Shown here: piece after piece, positions 8,367 to 17,452 of the stretch
Numbering within the stretch: position 1 is the first letter of the stretch
Layout of the letters: each line of letters opens with the position of its first letter
Source of the DNA: Eubacterium sp.
Lineage (GTDB): Bacteria; Bacillota; Clostridia; Lachnospirales; Lachnospiraceae
Assembly: GCA_024696635.1 (NCBI GenBank)
Contig: JAILGP010000129.1
Span: 1-36,151 of the forward strand
DNA: 36,151 nucleotides
Direction of reading: 5' to 3'
Notes under the pieces: generated by a model
Told to the model about the DNA's origin: nothing
Seen by the model: the letters and a program-made list of their open reading frames with translations, nothing else
Database searches by the model: none
Translations under genes and position numbers: made by a program

Positions 8367-9419
8367 TTACAATGCTCCGTCCGATCTAATCCTATCATAA
8401 TCTAATACATCTGTTAGAAATGCCAGTGCCATTCCCTGGCCCCAACCCTGTATCCATTTTTTAGATATATTTCTATATCCATCTCTATCCTTCATAACAG
8501 CAGTTCCACCAGATACATTTATAACTCTTCCATCTGGTTTAATATTATCTATTATTCCTTTTATAGATCGATTTATATATTCAATATATAATGGATTGCC
8601 CTTTTCTATCATAGCTGCAGCTATTCCACAGGAAGCAGAAACCTCCTCGTAGGATTCTTCATCATCAAGAATAGTTCTCCATAATCCATTTTCTGTCTGA
8701 AGAAGCTTAAGTGATGAAAGCTGTTCATTAAGAGAACCAACTATCTCTAAAAACTCAGGATAAAGATATGCTTCTGGCAGTATTCTGCCAACCTGAGACA
8801 TGGTATAGGCTGCCCAGCAGTTTGCTCTGCCCCAGTAAAATCCTGACATATGATCACCAGCTATATTGTCATAACCGTGATACCATAAACCTGTATCTTC
8901 ATTTTGAAGGTATTGTATATGCCAGTAATAATTATTAAGCGAATCCTTAATAAGCTCCTGGTCATTGAATTTAACTCCAACTCTAAGCATTAAGAAAGCC
9001 GCCATAAATAATGTGTCAGCCCAGCACTGCTCTGGAAAATCATTATTAGCAGAAACCGTATGCTGAAGAACATTTTTTCCGAATCTGATTGCATCATTTT
9101 TTAAATAATCAATTTTACTCATTAAAATATCTAAATATTTTTCATCACCGGTTGCTTCATAAATCGTCAAAAGGCAGTGTCCCATAGCACAGGCATTTAC
9201 TGTCCATGCACCAGGCAGTCCAAGGTCAATATACTTGTCAACCCTTTCCTTCATTACATCAAGATATTCCTCTTTACCTGTCACCTCATAAGCTCTTGAT
9301 ATTCCATAATACGCAACCCCACAAGGCCATTCCCAGGTAAGATCCATCCTCATAGTTCTTTCAACAATCTTATCGATTAAGCTTTCAATTTTTTCTTTGT
9401 CATATTCCAGTTTAACCAT
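8367..9419 (-). CDS. GH105 unsaturated rhamnogalacturonyl hydrolase
   Basis: Removes the 4,5-unsaturated galacturonate left at the end of oligosaccharides by the lyase, giving a rhamnose-ended product and a keto-sugar. The 350-residue size matches YteR/YesR. The (alpha/alpha)6 barrel motifs are visible: TWEWPCGVAYYGI near residue 28, CWADTLFMAAFLM with the likely catalytic Asp135, and MSGFYWGRANCWAAYTMSQ near 191. No signal peptide, so it acts in the cytoplasm on imported oligomers. A GAGG lies 5 bases before the ATG. Its gene follows SBP1 after a 221-bp gap that holds a strong hairpin. Confidence 0.93.
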   Translation of the reverse strand: MVKLEYDKEKIESLIDKIVERTMRMDLTWEWPCGVAYYGISRAYEVTGKEEYLDVMKERVDKYIDLGLPGAWTVNACAMGHCLLTIYEATGDEKYLDILMSKIDYLKNDAIRFGKNVLQHTVSANNDFPEQCWADTLFMAAFLMLRVGVKFNDQELIKDSLNNYYWHIQYLQNEDTGLWYHGYDNIAGDHMSGFYWGRANCWAAYTMSQVGRILPEAYLYPEFLEIVGSLNEQLSSLKLLQTENGLWRTILDDEESYEEVSASCGIAAAMIEKGNPLYIEYINRSIKGIIDNIKPDGRVINVSGGTAVMKDRDGYRNISKKWIQGWGQGMALAFLTDVLDYDRIRSDGAL

Positions 9420-9474
9420 AGCAACCTCTTTTATTATTATTTTATTTTCAACTAATAATACTCCTCATTTTAAG

Positions 9475-9512
9475 TTTTGCCCCAAGGGTTATTGCTAACC
9501 CTCAGAGCAAAA
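9475..9512 (-). ncRNA. Stable 17-bp intercistronic hairpin with GCAA tetraloop
   Basis: The minus-strand RNA reads UUUUGCUCUGAGGGUUA, GCAA, UAACCCUUGGGGCAAAA. All 17 positions pair if G-U pairs are allowed, and the loop GCAA is a GNRA tetraloop. It lies 129 bases after the stop of the binding-protein gene and 56 bases before GH105. No U-tract follows, so it looks like an mRNA-stabilising or processing element rather than a full terminator. This would suit the higher amount of binding protein needed relative to the downstream enzymes. That role is inference. Confidence 0.72.
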
Positions 9513-9532
9513 TAGAGCTACAATCTGAACTT

Positions 9533-9640
9533 ATTCATTTGAAATTATTCACCTAAAATCATTCATTTAAATTCTTTTATTTAAATTCTTTTTTGAATTC
9601 TTTTATTTGAAATTATTCTTCTGAAACAATTCATTTATAA
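9533..9640. repeat. Imperfect low-complexity repeats after SBP1
   Basis: ATTC(A/T)TTTAAA-like words recur irregularly every 10-18 bases, close in style to the 13-bp array between rhaB and rhaA but without an exact period. No reading frame or promoter is convincing. Confidence 0.45.
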
Positions 9641-11332
9641 TTAATCAAATGGGAATACAGTTGAATTACCAGCTTCGTATGCAGCTAATCTTTCATCTAT
9701 TACTTCCTGATATCCTGCATCAAGATATTCCTGTGAAAGCTGCTCATAAAGAGCATCAAATTCACTAGGATCACATGTTACAAGCTTATCAAAATCAACT
9801 ATATAAAGTGAAAGAAGTGATTCTGAATACTCTGACTCAGCCTCAATTGCAACTGAGAATGCAGGATCAGTATATGTAACTCCTTCATCTGCAACAGCCT
9901 TAAGTTCATTATAGTAACCAAGCATCTGATCTGTAAAGTCCTGAGGAAGATTCTGTGGTGCTATAGCAGCGATTGACTCTTCGATAGTATCATTCTTAAC
10001 TGACTCAATAGTTACACACCAGAAATCCTTAGAATTGTTAAAGTTATTCCAGTCATCTGTATGTGACTGAAGCTCTTTAATATTAAGTGTACACCACTCC
10101 ATGTACATCCAAGCAGCCTTAAGCTGATCTTCTGAAGCTGAATTACCAAATCCGATTGTCATACCATAAGGGTTATCACTTCTCATAAGTATTCTATCGC
10201 AAACACCTGGCTCTATCATTGCTGCATTTGATGCAATTGCAAGCTCAGCATCAGGATTTGCAGCATAGAAGCTTTCAAGCCAGTCACAAGTTGTGCTCAT
10301 ATATCCAGCATAGCTATACTGCTTTCCGTTGATAAAGTTAGCCTTTGCTGTATCATTATCTGTAATATTGTACTCAGGATTCCAAAGTCCTGCATTGTAC
10401 TCTGCATTATATCTCTTAAGCATCTTTCTTGTTGCTTCATATGTAAGAGCAGGGCAAGAAAGTGATGAATACTGTGCCCAATCAGTTGCTGAAATAGGAC
10501 TCTCTCTGAACATCCATCCAGCAGTATTACATGTAGAAGATACTGAAATCATAGCTCCAAGTCCATCTCCACCTGGAATTGGATGCTCGCAAAGACCTAA
10601 TTCCTGAATCTTTGTCATAGCCTCAATATATTCCTCATAAGACTGTGGAACATGATCATAACCAGCTTCTCTTAACCAGTCCATTCTTACAAATGTTGGA
10701 TAAGTATAAGTTGTGTTGTAGTATGGTCTCTCAGCAAGACAGAAATATGTTTCTCCATTAACTACAGTATATGGAAGCTGCTCGAGCTCAACCATTCTGT
10801 TGTAATATGTAGGTGCTACCTGTGCAAAATCATCAAGATTAATCTTCTGAAGATAACCATCATTTGCCCACTGAACTACCTTTGGATAATCATACTCCAT
10901 AAGGATCGTAGGAAGCGAATCAGACGCTGCAAGAAGAGCATAATCTGTCATAACATCAGAACGAGTAATAGGTACAAACTCAACTGTAACATTGTAGGCA
11001 TTACCAAAGTTCTCCTGAACATACTTTGTATAGCCATTATCTGTTACAGAATCAATTCCTTCTGTACCTCTGTCATATACTGCTACCTGAATAGTTACAT
11101 TTTCATCAAATGGTGTCCATCCATCAATACCAGCTACGTCAGATGCTGTCTCTCCCCCATCAGAGCCATCAGATTCTGCAGCTTCCGAAGCAGCTTCCGT
11201 CTTTTCTGTCTCTGTTTCTGCTCCTGAATCCCCACTAGTGTCCTCAGAGCCGCCACAACCAACTAAAGAACTTAAGGTCATAGCGCTTGCAAGTGTTGTT
11301 ACTGCAACCCTTTTAAAGAAATTCTTTTTCAT
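9641..11332 (-). CDS. Extracellular solute-binding lipoprotein of RG-I oligosaccharide importer 1
   Basis: Captures oligosaccharides outside the membrane and hands them to the two permeases encoded just before it. At 563 residues it belongs to the large LplA/YtcQ group of family-1 binding proteins. The N-terminus is a lipoprotein signal (KKNFFKR, a hydrophobic stretch, LVGC with lipidated Cys26) followed by a Ser/Glu/Asp-rich linker to about residue 70. The body contains typical aromatic-rich segments such as ERPYYNTTYTYPTFVRMDWLREAGY and AAWMYMEWCTLN. An AAGGAG site precedes ATG, 24 bp after the permease gene. The ligand is inferred from the locus: unsaturated or branched rhamnogalacturonan fragments. 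Confidence 0.9.
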   Translation of the reverse strand: MKKNFFKRVAVTTLASAMTLSSLVGCGGSEDTSGDSGAETETEKTEAASEAAESDGSDGGETASDVAGIDGWTPFDENVTIQVAVYDRGTEGIDSVTDNGYTKYVQENFGNAYNVTVEFVPITRSDVMTDYALLAASDSLPTILMEYDYPKVVQWANDGYLQKINLDDFAQVAPTYYNRMVELEQLPYTVVNGETYFCLAERPYYNTTYTYPTFVRMDWLREAGYDHVPQSYEEYIEAMTKIQELGLCEHPIPGGDGLGAMISVSSTCNTAGWMFRESPISATDWAQYSSLSCPALTYEATRKMLKRYNAEYNAGLWNPEYNITDNDTAKANFINGKQYSYAGYMSTTCDWLESFYAANPDAELAIASNAAMIEPGVCDRILMRSDNPYGMTIGFGNSASEDQLKAAWMYMEWCTLNIKELQSHTDDWNNFNNSKDFWCVTIESVKNDTIEESIAAIAPQNLPQDFTDQMLGYYNELKAVADEGVTYTDPAFSVAIEAESEYSESLLSLYIVDFDKLVTCDPSEFDALYEQLSQEYLDAGYQEVIDERLAAYEAGNSTVFPFD

Positions 11333-11356
11333 TTCACTTTCTCCTTCTTTTATTAT

Positions 11357-12298
11357 TTATCCCTTAACCGCTCCTACCATTACACCCTTTACAAAGTATT
11401 TCTGTAAGAACGGATAAACACAAATTATTGGTATCGTTACAAACATGATTGCTGCTGCCTGAAGAACTTCAGGTGTTGTTGTATTGACTACCGCCTCAAG
11501 TGACATAGTAGATGCATCAGTAGCAGAAGAAACCATCTTTGAAAGGATAAGTTGAAGTGGCATCTTAGCCTGATCCTTTATGTAATACTTTGCATCTGCG
11601 TATGCGTTCCATCTACCAACCGCATAGAAAAGTGACAATGTTGCTAATATTGGTTTTGAAAGTGGAAGTACTATCTTCCATAAAATCTGTAAATTATTAG
11701 CACCGTCAAGGAATGCAGCTTCCTCTAATTCATCCGGTATATTACTCTGGAAATATGTTTTCATAATCAGCATATTATATGATGAGAAAATCAGTGGAAG
11801 AATAAGCACCCACATACTGTCAAGCAGATTAAGCTTCTTCATAAGAAGATAATTAGGTATAAGACCTGCATTGAAGTACATAGGGATCATAAGTATAAAT
11901 GTTATAAATCCTCTTCCCTTCAGATTCTTTCTTGATAATGGATAAGCTGCACATGTACATACAATCATTCCAAGTATTGTAAAAATAAGTGTCATATAAA
12001 CTGTGTATACAAGTGACTTCACAAGCTTTCCATCCTCTATAAGAGATAAATACGCTCCAAATGTTACTCCCTTTGGTATGAAATAAACTTGTTTAGCATT
12101 TACATATACATCTGATGAAATTGACTTTGAAAGCAGATGTACAAAAGGAAGAATACAAGTAAGCATCAATATGAATATCACAAGAATCAGTACGATTTCA
12201 CAAATAAAGTCTGCTTTACTTGAAAAGCCCATTCTTCTAAGAGCAGATGACTTAACCCTTCCAGTCTTTTCGTTTGAAATATTATTATCATTCATCAT
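11357..12298 (-). CDS. ABC sugar permease (YtcP/LplC-like), importer 1
   Basis: One of two membrane halves of importer 1. It has six predicted membrane helices and the EAA loop EEAAFLDGANNLQILWKIVLPLSKP, which docks the ATPase, and it ends in FVKGVMVGAVKG, typical of the YtcP/LplC type. The longest frame would begin at a GTG at 12313, but that codon lies inside the AAGGAGG ribosome binding site. ATG at 12298, or the adjacent ATG at 12295, is the better start. It therefore begins 15-18 bp after the preceding permease stop. No ATPase is encoded nearby; importers of this class usually share an MsmX-type ATPase. Confidence 0.92.
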   Translation of the reverse strand: MMNDNNISNEKTGRVKSSALRRMGFSSKADFICEIVLILVIFILMLTCILPFVHLLSKSISSDVYVNAKQVYFIPKGVTFGAYLSLIEDGKLVKSLVYTVYMTLIFTILGMIVCTCAAYPLSRKNLKGRGFITFILMIPMYFNAGLIPNYLLMKKLNLLDSMWVLILPLIFSSYNMLIMKTYFQSNIPDELEEAAFLDGANNLQILWKIVLPLSKPILATLSLFYAVGRWNAYADAKYYIKDQAKMPLQLILSKMVSSATDASTMSLEAVVNTTTPEVLQAAAIMFVTIPIICVYPFLQKYFVKGVMVGAVKG

Positions 12299-12312
12299 TC
12301 TTACCTCCTTCA

Positions 12313-13287
12313 CTATAGCAGTCCGTCTTCGCCCAAACGTTTTGCAATCCTATCAGAAATAAGAACGAGAATAAGTCCTACAACTGACTGGAACAAACCC
12401 ACCGCTGTTGCTCTGGAGAAATTACCACCGGCAAGACCCTTTTCATAAATGTACATAGCCAGCTGATAATACTGATCTCTTACCATTGAGTTACCCAGTG
12501 AATCAAGTCTTTCGAAATTACTTCCCATAACTCGACCAAGGTTCATGATAAGCATTGTAACTATAGTTCCTTTAATAGATGGTAGGGTTATATAAATAAG
12601 CCTTTTCCATCTGTTGGCGCCATCAATCATTGCCGATTCATACATCTGTTCATCAATGGATGTAATAGCTGCAAGATAGATGATTGTGCCCCATCCCATG
12701 GTCTGCCATACACCGATAAGAAGATATGTGACTCCCCAGTTTACATTTTCTGTAAGAAATGGAATACCTTCATCGATTAATCCCATATTAACGAGTGCCA
12801 TATTAACAAGTCCTGTTGATGGTCTGAACATAGTATAGGCTACAGAACCAATGACAACCCATGAAAGGAAATGCGGCAGATAAAGTATTGTCTGAGCTAC
12901 ACTCTTATACTTCTTGGCTCTTAATTCATTCAACATAAGAGCAAGCACGATTGGTGCAGTAAAGCTAAGAAGCAGATCAACAATATTGTAGAAAATAGTT
13001 GCCTTCAAGGCATTTAAGAAATCCTTATCCTTGAAGATTTTTCTGAAGATATCCAGTCCTACCCATTTACTTCCTTCATAACCAAGTGCTGGTTTGTAGT
13101 TCATAAATGCTATTCTAATGCCAGGATAAGATGCGAACTGAAATACTATGACTAGTATGAGTGGTACTAACAGAAGTAAATACAATTGCCAATACCTTTT
13201 AAAAGATTTTTTGTAGGCTCGTTTCCACCCCGGATTAGGAGATAGGAAATCCTCACTATTCTTTTTTACTTTGACTCCCCTATTCAC
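12313..13287 (-). CDS. ABC sugar permease (YteP/LplB-like), importer 1
   Basis: The partner permease of importer 1, 324 residues. A basic N-terminal stretch (KRAYKKSFKRYW) precedes six predicted helices. The EAA loop reads YESAMIDGANRWKRLIYITLPSIKG, and the protein ends in DRIAKRLGEDGLL, as is usual for LplB/YteP proteins. Translation starts at GTG with AAGGAG nine bases upstream. It is the first gene of the importer-1/GH105/CE12/GH112 transcription unit and follows a 103-bp region packed with palindromes. Confidence 0.92.
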   Translation of the reverse strand: MNRGVKVKKNSEDFLSPNPGWKRAYKKSFKRYWQLYLLLLVPLILVIVFQFASYPGIRIAFMNYKPALGYEGSKWVGLDIFRKIFKDKDFLNALKATIFYNIVDLLLSFTAPIVLALMLNELRAKKYKSVAQTILYLPHFLSWVVIGSVAYTMFRPSTGLVNMALVNMGLIDEGIPFLTENVNWGVTYLLIGVWQTMGWGTIIYLAAITSIDEQMYESAMIDGANRWKRLIYITLPSIKGTIVTMLIMNLGRVMGSNFERLDSLGNSMVRDQYYQLAMYIYEKGLAGGNFSRATAVGLFQSVVGLILVLISDRIAKRLGEDGLL

Positions 13288-13317
13288 GTTTTTATACTCC
13301 TTCCATCAATTTATAAA

Positions 13318-13346
13318 AAAATTATACATACATTTTGTATAATTTT
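13318..13346. promoter_or_regulatory. Perfect palindrome, 11-bp arms, before importer-1 operon
   Basis: AAAATTATACA (13318-13328) and TGTATAATTTT (13336-13346) are exact reverse complements around a 7-bp spacer. On the minus strand the second arm supplies a TATAAT -10 box without a good -35, as expected of an activated or repressed promoter. The same half-site TGTATAATTT forms another palindrome at 22616-22630. Confidence 0.65.
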
Positions 13347-13359
13347 CTCGACTTTAAGA

Positions 13360-13383
13360 GCATAATTTTATGCATTTTTGACC
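13360..13383. promoter_or_regulatory. 14-bp palindrome plus GTCAAAAATGC site
   Basis: GCATAATTTTATGC at 13360-13373 is a perfect palindrome. It runs directly into a minus-strand GTCAAAAATGC, a near copy of the GTCAAAATGC core in the inverted repeat before rhaM. It lies upstream of the proposed importer-1 promoter and only a few bases past the MATE stop codon. Confidence 0.5.
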
Positions 13384-13390
13384 ATTATGC

Positions 13391-14734
13391 CTATCCCTTT
13401 TCCCACACCCCTTTTCTATACCTGAATATTGTACATAGGCAGGCTGTAATCCATGCAACAGGTGTCGCTATCCATATTCCCACCTCACTCGAAAGCAGTC
13501 TTGATAGTATAAAGGCAACAACTATTCTTATCCCCACTTCTATAATTCCAACCCTCATGGAGAATAAAATATCCCCCGCTCCTTTTAATGCATTCAGAAA
13601 GGTTTGCATTATTCCGGCACTTACATAAGCAACACATATAATAGTTATATATGTACTTCCTATCCTTACAACTTCTTCAGAATCCTGACTAATAAACAGT
13701 CTAAGAATATTTTCTCTATTCAAAACTATAATAGCCGCTACCAGACTACATACTATGATTTGAAGAAGGACCATTTCTCTGACCAGTTTTTTAATCCTGT
13801 CCTTTTTTCCTGCCCCTATATTCTGGCCAGCAAATACAGATACTGATATACCTAGGGATACTACAATCTGAATAGCTATTGTGTCTATTTTATTTACCGC
13901 CGTATATGCAGCCATGGTTGTTTTTCCAAAGGAATTAACAAGACTCTGTATACACATAGAACCAATAGTTATAATCGAACTCTGGAAGGCAGTAGGTATT
14001 CCCATTTTAAAAATACTTTTATAATCCTCAATTCCGGCTATACCCATTTTAAGATCTGTAAGCATGAGTCTTTCCTTATCAGTTAGTATATAAACGCTAC
14101 TAATTAAGGCACTTAATATCTGTGAAATCAATGTAGCATATCCAACCCCTTCAACTCCCATTCCCAGATTAACAACGAACACAAGATCAAGAGCCACATT
14201 AGTAATTGACGATATAATCAAAACCACCAGAGGCATTATAGATTTACCCATATTTCTAACTATAGACGCCTGAGCATTATATATAGCCACAGCAGGAACT
14301 CCTACAAACATTATCTTTAAATAAGTTGCGGCATCCTTTAATAGTTCTTCAGGTGTATTCATGAGATTAAGAATCCACTCGCTTAATAAGTATCCAATCA
14401 ATCCCAGCACAAGCGAAAAAACAAAAATTATGGTATAAAGTCCTGATACAGTCCTGCATATTTCATTTCCCGCTTTTCTTCCATAAGACTGGGCTATAAG
14501 AATTGATGCTCCATTGGTAAATCCCATCAAAAGAAGAATAAGTAGGGAAACCGTGCTTCCTGAGGCACCCACCTCAGCCAAGGCATCAGACCCTATATAA
14601 TTGCCAACAATCACAGCATCAACAAAACTATATATTTGCTGAAATATATTTCCTATCAGTAAAGGAATAGCAAAGAGCACAACGGCCTTTAATTCATTTC
14701 CCTCTGTCATTGAATTTTTCATTTCTGTCACCAC
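13391..14734 (-). CDS. MATE family transporter
   Basis: A 447-residue membrane protein with about twelve predicted helices in two similar halves, of the MATE drug/sodium antiporter superfamily (DinF/NorM-like). The N-terminal half carries AIPLLIGNIFQQIYSFVDAVIVGNYIGSDALAEVGASGS, the family signature. The second half repeats it around GIPTAFQSSIITIGSMCIQSLVNSFG. It stands between two RG-I transcription units, after the terminator of one and directly before the control region of the next. Its substrate is unknown. It may be an unrelated exporter that happens to lie here, or it may remove a toxic catabolite. Confidence 0.93.
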   Translation of the reverse strand: MVTEMKNSMTEGNELKAVVLFAIPLLIGNIFQQIYSFVDAVIVGNYIGSDALAEVGASGSTVSLLILLLMGFTNGASILIAQSYGRKAGNEICRTVSGLYTIIFVFSLVLGLIGYLLSEWILNLMNTPEELLKDAATYLKIMFVGVPAVAIYNAQASIVRNMGKSIMPLVVLIISSITNVALDLVFVVNLGMGVEGVGYATLISQILSALISSVYILTDKERLMLTDLKMGIAGIEDYKSIFKMGIPTAFQSSIITIGSMCIQSLVNSFGKTTMAAYTAVNKIDTIAIQIVVSLGISVSVFAGQNIGAGKKDRIKKLVREMVLLQIIVCSLVAAIIVLNRENILRLFISQDSEEVVRIGSTYITIICVAYVSAGIMQTFLNALKGAGDILFSMRVGIIEVGIRIVVAFILSRLLSSEVGIWIATPVAWITACLCTIFRYRKGVWEKG

Positions 14735-14760
14735 TTTTATGTTAAAAATTTGTATGATAA

Positions 14761-14803
14761 GACAAAATAAGCACCGATATCCAAGCTACAGATATCGATG
14801 CTT
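14761..14803 (-). terminator. Rho-independent terminator after SBP2
   Basis: On the minus strand AAGCATCGATATC (14803-14791) pairs with GATATCGGTGCTT (14781-14769) over 13 bp with one G-U pair and a 9-nt loop, followed by ATTTTGTC. It closes the DUF624-PL11-deacetylase-importer-2 unit 41 bases after the SBP2 stop. Confidence 0.82.
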
Positions 14804-14843
14804 ACACTCTTTTATATATTAAATATTACTAATAATCTGTTAA

Positions 14844-16472
14844 CTAGTTTCCGCTATACTGTGCATTTACTTCGTCGATTATTGCCTGTCCACCCTGATC
14901 AAGCCACTGCTGTTTTGCAGCCTCAAGTCCATCCTTATCAATCTGACCACAGATATACTGTGTTCTAGCCTGAGAAATGATGTCGTTAAGTGTAGAACCA
15001 AGATCGGCATATGTAGTTGAATTTGCAAGATATGGAAGAGCAGGATTGAATACTGCTACAGCTTCATTTTCAGCATAAACTTCAGCCTGTCTCTGTGTTC
15101 TTTCATTCTTTACAGCTGCTGGTTCAATATCTCTTCTTGGAATATTTGGAACAATCTGATTAAGTCCAAGATAGTTATTGGCAAGGGCTGTATCTTCAAT
15201 ATCAAGGTCTACAAGATTTCCATCCGCATCCTTCTCCCAGTTGATTCCTTCTATACCAAACTCACACAGACGACGAATATCATTATCATTAATCCTATCA
15301 AGTAATGTAAGAGCTGCTTCGATCTTTTCCGGTGTATCACAAGTTGATGCAGAAAGTGTAAAGTAACCATTGTAACCAGATGTAGCAAGTGTCTTTCCAT
15401 TAACAGCACCAAGAAGATTCATAGATGCTGGTTCTTCAGCATTAACTACTGAAGGAGTAAATGAGCTTTCATTTACAAAGTAATCCCATATACGGCGTCC
15501 ACCATCCATAACGTCAATATATACACCGCTTTCGCCCTTCTTACATCCTTCTGACCATGTATCTGTTGTTCTTGATGTCCAGTCAGCTGGCATTAAACCA
15601 TCGTCATAACATTTCTTAATCCAGTCAAGAGCTTCAATATACTCATCCTGCATATGTACAGGAACAAGCTTTCCATCAACCTCTGCCCAGCCATTTCCAC
15701 AACCAAACCATGTCTGGATTATATCGAAAGGACCAGTATAAGATGTCATTTCCATACCATATGTATCATCCTGTCCATTTCCATCTGGATCTTCATAAGT
15801 AAACTTATACATAAGGTTATACATATCTTCAGCTGTCTTAGGAGCTTCAGTAATTCCTACTGCCTCAGCCCAGTCCTGACGATAAGAAACGCCATATCTA
15901 CCAATATCTCTTGTACGAGGAATAGCTATAAGAGCTCCATCAACTGTAAGGTTCTTAGCTACATTTTCATTGAGCTGCGAAAGGTTAGGATACTTCTCTG
16001 AATCCCAGATATAATCATTAAGATTTACATATGCTCCAGCCTTAGCCGCATTTGCAATCTGACCAGTCATCTCACCACTATAGGTCATGATCATCGGCAT
16101 GGTAGCAGGATTTGCAAGCGCAAGTGTTGTTTTCTCTTCAGCAACATCATTAAGTACCCACTCAATTTCGATATCACATCCACAATAATCCTCTACATCA
16201 TTAAGTATCTGTTCTGCATACTCACCTGTGTTAGATGCACCAGCATTAAAATCAAGAGTCATAAATGTTACAGTCTGTCTCTCCGCTGATGTCTCTGTTT
16301 CTCCTGAATCACCGGATTCTGCGGCCGCATCATCCTTCTTCTCAGTATCAGAAGCAGAAGTATCCGCTCCTGAATCCCCGCCAGTTGACGGTTGACTTCC
16401 ACAGCCTGATGCTGCAAGCATTGTTGCTGCCATAATTACCGAAGTAACTACTCTTAAACCTCTCTTTTTCAT
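14844..16472 (-). CDS. Extracellular solute-binding lipoprotein of importer 2
   Basis: A 542-residue binding protein of the LplA/YtcQ type. The signal peptide KKRGLRVVTSVIMAATMLAASGC gives a lipobox with Cys24, followed by a Gly/Ser/Asp/Glu-rich linker to about residue 65. The two lobes contain the usual ligand-region segments, for example GVSYRQDWAEAVGITEAPKTAEDMYNLMYKF and WIKKCYDDGLMPADW. It is clearly diverged from SBP1 in this window, so the two systems probably take different oligosaccharides. It is last in the importer-2 operon, after both permeases and before the terminator. Confidence 0.9.
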   Translation of the reverse strand: MKKRGLRVVTSVIMAATMLAASGCGSQPSTGGDSGADTSASDTEKKDDAAAESGDSGETETSAERQTVTFMTLDFNAGASNTGEYAEQILNDVEDYCGCDIEIEWVLNDVAEEKTTLALANPATMPMIMTYSGEMTGQIANAAKAGAYVNLNDYIWDSEKYPNLSQLNENVAKNLTVDGALIAIPRTRDIGRYGVSYRQDWAEAVGITEAPKTAEDMYNLMYKFTYEDPDGNGQDDTYGMEMTSYTGPFDIIQTWFGCGNGWAEVDGKLVPVHMQDEYIEALDWIKKCYDDGLMPADWTSRTTDTWSEGCKKGESGVYIDVMDGGRRIWDYFVNESSFTPSVVNAEEPASMNLLGAVNGKTLATSGYNGYFTLSASTCDTPEKIEAALTLLDRINDNDIRRLCEFGIEGINWEKDADGNLVDLDIEDTALANNYLGLNQIVPNIPRRDIEPAAVKNERTQRQAEVYAENEAVAVFNPALPYLANSTTYADLGSTLNDIISQARTQYICGQIDKDGLEAAKQQWLDQGGQAIIDEVNAQYSGN

Positions 16473-16532
16473 TATCTTCTCCTTTTTTATATAAATTTTT
16501 ATCCAGAATCTTTCTGAATATCATTTTCTTAA

Positions 16533-17435
16533 TTAACCCTTAAGGGCACCAACCATAACACCCTTTGTGAAATACTTCTGTACAAATGGATAAACAACAA
16601 GTATTGGAACTGTAGCTATTACAGTACAAGCCATCTTAACAGCCTTATCAGGTGGAGCTCCGTATAAATCATAATAATCCATAAGAGCGTCTGATACCTG
16701 AGATGTAAGAAGTATTATCGATCTAAGCTGTATCTGTACAGGGAACTTCTCAGGTGACTTAAGATAAATCATAGAATTAAAATAATCATTCCAGAATCCT
16801 ACTCCATAGAAAAGGGATATAGAAGCTATAACCGGTTTCGAAAGAGGCAGAATAATCTTAAGGAAGATTCGAAGATCTGAACAACCATCTATATAAGCTG
16901 ATTCCTCCAGCTCTGTAGGAAGCTCCTGGAAAAACTTCTTAATAATAATCATATTAAATGGACTTATAAGTCCTGGCAGAATAAGTGCCCAATAAGTATC
17001 ATATAATCCGTATGCACAATAAACTATGTAAGATGGAATCATTCCTCCACCAAAAAGCATTGTTACTATTACCAGATTCATTATCCAGTTACGTCCCTTG
17101 AAATCTCTTCTAGATAAAGGATATGCAAAGGTAAGTGTAAAAAGCATACAAAGTGTAGTTCCGAGTGCTGTTAAAATACAGGAATTAAGTAATCCTCTAA
17201 GTATATTTACAGACTTAATAGCATATTTATAAGCATTTAAAGACCAAACAGTTGGTACTATGAAAAATGCCTTTTCCGTAAGTTCCTTTTCTGTAGCAAA
17301 GGAACCAGCAATAATATATAAGAATGGAAGCACTGTAGAGATTGCGATAAGTCCAAGTACTACATAGATAACTATATCCGTTATCTTACTGCCCAAGCTT
17401 CCAACCTTTTTTGATTTTGTTAAATTAGCAGCCAT
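16533..17435 (-). CDS. ABC sugar permease (YtcP/LplC-like), importer 2
   Basis: A 300-residue permease with six predicted helices, EAA loop EESAYIDGCSDLRIFLKIILPLSKP and the C-terminal FTKGVMVGALKG shared with the importer-1 counterpart. It lies 17 bp after the other permease and 60 bp before SBP2, with a good GGAGG-type site. No ATPase gene is adjacent. Confidence 0.92.
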   Translation of the reverse strand: MAANLTKSKKVGSLGSKITDIVIYVVLGLIAISTVLPFLYIIAGSFATEKELTEKAFFIVPTVWSLNAYKYAIKSVNILRGLLNSCILTALGTTLCMLFTLTFAYPLSRRDFKGRNWIMNLVIVTMLFGGGMIPSYIVYCAYGLYDTYWALILPGLISPFNMIIIKKFFQELPTELEESAYIDGCSDLRIFLKIILPLSKPVIASISLFYGVGFWNDYFNSMIYLKSPEKFPVQIQLRSIILLTSQVSDALMDYYDLYGAPPDKAVKMACTVIATVPILVVYPFVQKYFTKGVMVGALKG

Positions 17436-17452
17436 TTTTATTCCTCCCTCTT

